Shown piece after piece: positions 61,801 to 64,000 of a stretch of DNA of 64,000 bases. Position numbers and translations under genes: made by a program. This stretch comes from Bacteroides sp. CAG:443. Its GTDB lineage: Bacteria; Bacteroidota; Bacteroidia; Bacteroidales; Bacteroidaceae. The stretch spans positions 1 to 64,000 of the forward strand of contig FR887808.1 in NCBI GenBank assembly GCA_000432735.1. Direction: 5' to 3'. The notes under the pieces were generated by a model. It was given only the letters and a program-made list of their open reading frames with translations. It searched no databases and was not told the origin of the DNA. The number at the start of each line of letters is the position of its first letter. Within the stretch, counting starts at the first letter, position 1.

Positions 61801-61914
61801 CACATCCACTTCGGTATGAAATGCCGTATAGGTACCTCCTATCAGCAGCAAGACCGAAGCGACCAGAACCAGCAAGCGGTTCTGCAATGAAAAATGTATG
61901 ATTTTATTCAGCAT
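58810..61914 (-). CDS. RND heavy-metal efflux pump, CzcA/CusA family
   Basis: A 1034-residue inner-membrane protein with the two-fold RND layout: TM1 ([16 protein letters not shown]), large periplasmic loop with [38 protein letters not shown], TM2-6, then TM7 and a second loop, TM8-12. The HME-RND feature TM4 segment reads [28 protein letters not shown], with the paired acidic residues needed for proton coupling. Metal specificity (Zn/Co/Cd or Cu/Ag) cannot be fixed from this. It uses the adaptor encoded 47 bp upstream. Confidence 0.94.
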   Translation of the reverse strand: [1034 protein letters not shown]

Positions 61915-61961
61915 AATACTCTAATAAATGATATCCGTATCTGATAAATACTACCCGCACA

Positions 61962-63107
61962 TCAATGGTTGTGGGTGTGTGCAGGAATCGCATTGCTGGC
62001 AGCAGCCAGTTTCACGTGCATGGCTCCGGCGGTCACGACTTTCTCGCCTCCCTTCAGGCCTGAAAGGATTTCTACACGGGTACCGTCGCTCATGCCGAGT
62101 TTCACTTCCTGCTTCTTGTATCCTTCGGCATCTACCTGTAGGTATACGAAGTTCAGTCCCTGTTCTTCGGTAATGGCCGAAACGGGCAGACTGATGACTC
62201 CCTGCCGTTCTCCCGACAAGAGATAGACTTCGACGAAAGAGCCTGCCAGCATGTCGCCGCGGTTGTCAAATTCGAAAGTTACGGGAATATAGAACGATAC
62301 GTCGCCCGACGATTTGCCGTACGACAGCAGACGGCCTTTCAGGTCGTCCAGCCGGTAGACCTTGTTATCGTAAGGAGTAGTGAAATTGGCCGAAACAATC
62401 GATTTCAGTTCGGCATAATAACGCTCGGATACCTCAGCCTTCAGTTGCAGGCGACGCGTCTGAGTGACGGTCAGCAAAGGCTGTCCCACAGTTACGTAGT
62501 CGCCTTCCTTTACCAAACACGACTTGACGTATCCTCCTATCGGCGACTTGACCGATACTCCCTTTCCGTCCTTGCTGGGCGAAAGGGCTTCGTAAGCGAT
62601 ACGGGCATTTTCATAATTCTCTTTCAGCAGACTGAAATCTTTCTGCGAAACAATCTGCTTGTCCACCAGCTTGGCAGCACGTTCGTATTCACGCTTGGCC
62701 GTTTCATAGGCGATACGGGCACGCTTCACAGCATCTCCTTCCTGAATATGCTGCGAAGAAACTGTCAGCAGTGCTGTACCAGCGCCTACCTGCACCCCTT
62801 CGGTCAGCGGACGAGTAAAGTTCACTACCCCCGACACACTTGCCACAACGGTAGCCTCATCTCCCTGAGCCGCCAGAATCTGTCCACTGGTGGCAATCAC
62901 ACTCCGGAACGTACCGGGCTGTACCTCCTCTACCTTTACTCCGGCTGCCTTTGCCTTTTCCGGAGTCAATATAATTTCATCGGAATGAACTGCATGTGCT
63001 TCCTTCGCTTCAGCCTCCGCTTCATGATCATGGTCATGTTCTTCATGACCTCCACAAGCTCCCAGCATACACGCTGCCAGAGCTCCCATCCATATATAAC
63101 GCTTCAT
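61962..63107 (-). CDS. RND periplasmic adaptor (CzcB/CusB-like), His-rich lipoprotein
   Basis: A 381-residue protein with lipobox LGAC (Cys18) followed at once by a His/Glu-rich segment (GGHEEHDHDHEAEAEAKEAHAVHSDE) and ending HTHNH. The core is a membrane-fusion protein: lipoyl-like halves (VVASVSGVVNFTRPLTEGVQVGAGTALLTV, SPIGGYVKSCLVKEGDYVTVGQPLLTV), a coiled-coil hairpin between, then beta-barrel. The His-rich ends suggest metal capture or sensing. First gene of the efflux operon. Confidence 0.92.
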   Translation of the reverse strand: MKRYIWMGALAACMLGACGGHEEHDHDHEAEAEAKEAHAVHSDEIILTPEKAKAAGVKVEEVQPGTFRSVIATSGQILAAQGDEATVVASVSGVVNFTRPLTEGVQVGAGTALLTVSSQHIQEGDAVKRARIAYETAKREYERAAKLVDKQIVSQKDFSLLKENYENARIAYEALSPSKDGKGVSVKSPIGGYVKSCLVKEGDYVTVGQPLLTVTQTRRLQLKAEVSERYYAELKSIVSANFTTPYDNKVYRLDDLKGRLLSYGKSSGDVSFYIPVTFEFDNRGDMLAGSFVEVYLLSGERQGVISLPVSAITEEQGLNFVYLQVDAEGYKKQEVKLGMSDGTRVEILSGLKGGEKVVTAGAMHVKLAAASNAIPAHTHNH

Positions 63108-63161
63108 TTGAATGTAAATATAATTAATGTATTAAACACAACGATTTAGCTATCCGCACCA

Positions 63162-63197
63162 CAAAGGTACGGATGTTCTGCTGCAACCGGGTTGCAG
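63162..63197 (-). promoter_or_regulatory. Promoter and palindromic operator of the efflux operon
   Basis: Minus strand -7 TACCTTTG (plus 63162-63169). The palindrome CTGCAACC-G-GGTTGCAG (63181-63197, 8-bp arms) covers the place where the -33 box should lie. On the plus strand it is followed by TTTTT, but no plus-strand gene needs a terminator here. A metal-responsive repressor or activator site is likely. Confidence 0.6.
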
Positions 63198-63201
63198 TTT
63201 T

Positions 63202-63630
63202 TCATACACAAATTACAGAAGCGGGGGGAGCGCGCAGTCCTGCTACCTGAACAAAATAATGTGCATGCAGGCTCTCTACATACAGCGCCCAGTCGGCATC
63301 AGCCTCATCAGCCGGTAGAGCCAGTACATGCAGTACAGGAATTAACGGATAAAGTATGGAATAAAAAGAATAATCGGGAGCAATGTCGGACAAATGCTGG
63401 TCGGGCGTACCGCACTGAAAATGAGTTACACAAGTACTACCGCACGAATGGCGGTCGGCATCATCGCTATGATGCATGTTTCCGCTGCATGTTTCCGTGC
63501 TACCGTACGAAACCAGATCGGACGACAAGCAGAATATTTCCGAATGATGATGGTGCGGAAGTACCTGGGCAACCAGCATCAGCATGCAGATTACCAGCAA
63601 AACATACGATTTTAACTTCCGCTTCATCAT
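63202..63630 (-). CDS. Small His/Cys-rich secreted or membrane protein (DUF6769-like)
   Basis: A 142-residue protein with an N-terminal hydrophobic segment (YVLLVICMLMLVAQV, start at Met1 or Met2) followed by PHHHHSEIFCL and a His/Cys-rich middle (CSGNMHHSDDADRHSCGSTCVTHFQCG). A second hydrophobic stretch occurs near residues 90-105. It resembles the His-rich small proteins that accompany czcCBA genes in Bacteroides; a metal-binding role is likely but not shown. It lies 26 bp after the CorC-like gene and 95 bp before the adaptor start. Confidence 0.62.
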   Translation of the reverse strand: MMKRKLKSYVLLVICMLMLVAQVLPHHHHSEIFCLSSDLVSYGSTETCSGNMHHSDDADRHSCGSTCVTHFQCGTPDQHLSDIAPDYSFYSILYPLIPVLHVLALPADEADADWALYVESLHAHYFVQVAGLRAPPASVICV

Positions 63631-63656
63631 CCGTTTGTTATTTAATGATTCTAAAA

Positions 63657-64000
63657 TCAGGCTTCTTCATCACCATTGTCTTCGGCTATGGGAGTCGTGA
63701 CCAGTACCTTGTCGATACGTGCCCCGTCCATGTCGACCACCTCGAAAGTAAATCCATTCCAGTCGAGTGTTTCACCGCTGGTAGGGATATGCTGCAATTC
63801 TTTCAGGATCAATCCTCCCAAGGTATGATATTCCGAAGTCTCGAACAAGTCGCTACGCTTGAAGTAGCACAAGAAGTCGTACAGCGAGCACTGTCCGTCT
63901 ACCAGCCAGCCTTCCTTGTTCACCCGCTTGATGATATCGGGTTCCTCACCCGGATCGTCTACGTTACCTACCAGACCTTCCAGAATATCGCGCAGGGTAA
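63657..64000 (-). CDS. CorC/HlyC-type protein, C-terminal part only
   Basis: The frame is open to the window edge, so the N-terminus lies beyond base 64000. The 114 visible residues are the end of the second CBS domain (TLRDILEGLVGNVDD) followed by the CorC_HlyC transporter-associated domain (GWLVDGQCSLYDFLCYF, HTLGGLILKELQHIPTSGETLDWNGFTFEVVDMDGARIDKVLV). Full members carry an N-terminal DUF21 membrane domain and act in Mg2+/cation handling or, as GldE, in gliding. Which applies here cannot be told. Confidence 0.85.
   Translation of the reverse strand, partial: TLRDILEGLVGNVDDPGEEPDIIKRVNKEGWLVDGQCSLYDFLCYFKRSDLFETSEYHTLGGLILKELQHIPTSGETLDWNGFTFEVVDMDGARIDKVLVTTPIAEDNGDEEA

Overview
The window reads as chromosomal DNA of a gut Bacteroidales species (Bacteroides/Phocaeicola type; genus-level inference). 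The evidence is repeated promoters of the Bacteroides type (TTTG, 19-21 bp, TAnnTTTG), SusC/SusD and other TonB-dependent receptors, many Cys-lipobox surface proteins, Bacteroidales DUF families (DUF4199, DUF6452, DUF6048, DUF5689, DUF2023), a long-tailed S16 protein, and almost no Shine-Dalgarno signals.

Layout. 1-201 (minus): a tRNA-Thr(UGU) cut by the window edge, preceded by a probable SRP RNA on the same transcript. 352-6684 (plus): a tight seven-gene run (DUF4199, GT2, DUF6452, DUF6048, mntP, apbE, OPT transporter). 7014-9750: secreted esterase, rpsP, and a convergent PatB/MalY-type enzyme. 9843-14045 (plus): the aromatic operon pheA - aminotransferase - DAHP synthase/chorismate mutase - tyrA, preceded by a Phe/Tyr-rich leader peptide and an attenuator; then pyrD. 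15415-30030 (minus): two adjacent TonB-receptor operons carrying two EEP phosphodiesterases, a secreted His-Asn nuclease and several lipoproteins. Their start regions share a split 9+9 bp motif at exactly the same distance from the same -7 box. I read this as a co-regulated system for extracellular nucleic acid or phosphodiester use, and it is the best candidate for an undescribed system here.

30632-35837 (plus): radA, a broken rhuM fragment, an FAD dehydrogenase, a LuxR-type regulator with a degenerate receiver, and gene remnants. 36121-45535: a glycan locus with a Ser-type sulfatase, SusD, SusC and a divergent GH20 hexosaminidase, suited to sulfated GlcNAc glycans (inference). 45790-49468 (plus): TonB receptor, flavodoxin and DUF2023, plausibly linked to iron. 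49480-53175 (minus): zinc-ribbon membrane lipoprotein, U32 family protein, metA with Glu111. 53373-57522 (plus): a GH29 fucosidase and a broken small membrane gene lying between two ~293 bp direct repeats, which are the 5' ends of two copies of a secreted TonB_C-domain gene, the first of them truncated. 57632-64000 (minus): a CzcCBA/CusCBA-type metal efflux operon with a palindromic operator, a His-rich small protein and the C-terminal end of a CorC/HlyC-like protein.

Functions come from reading motifs and family resemblance; no database search was run. Promoter and terminator calls are by eye.
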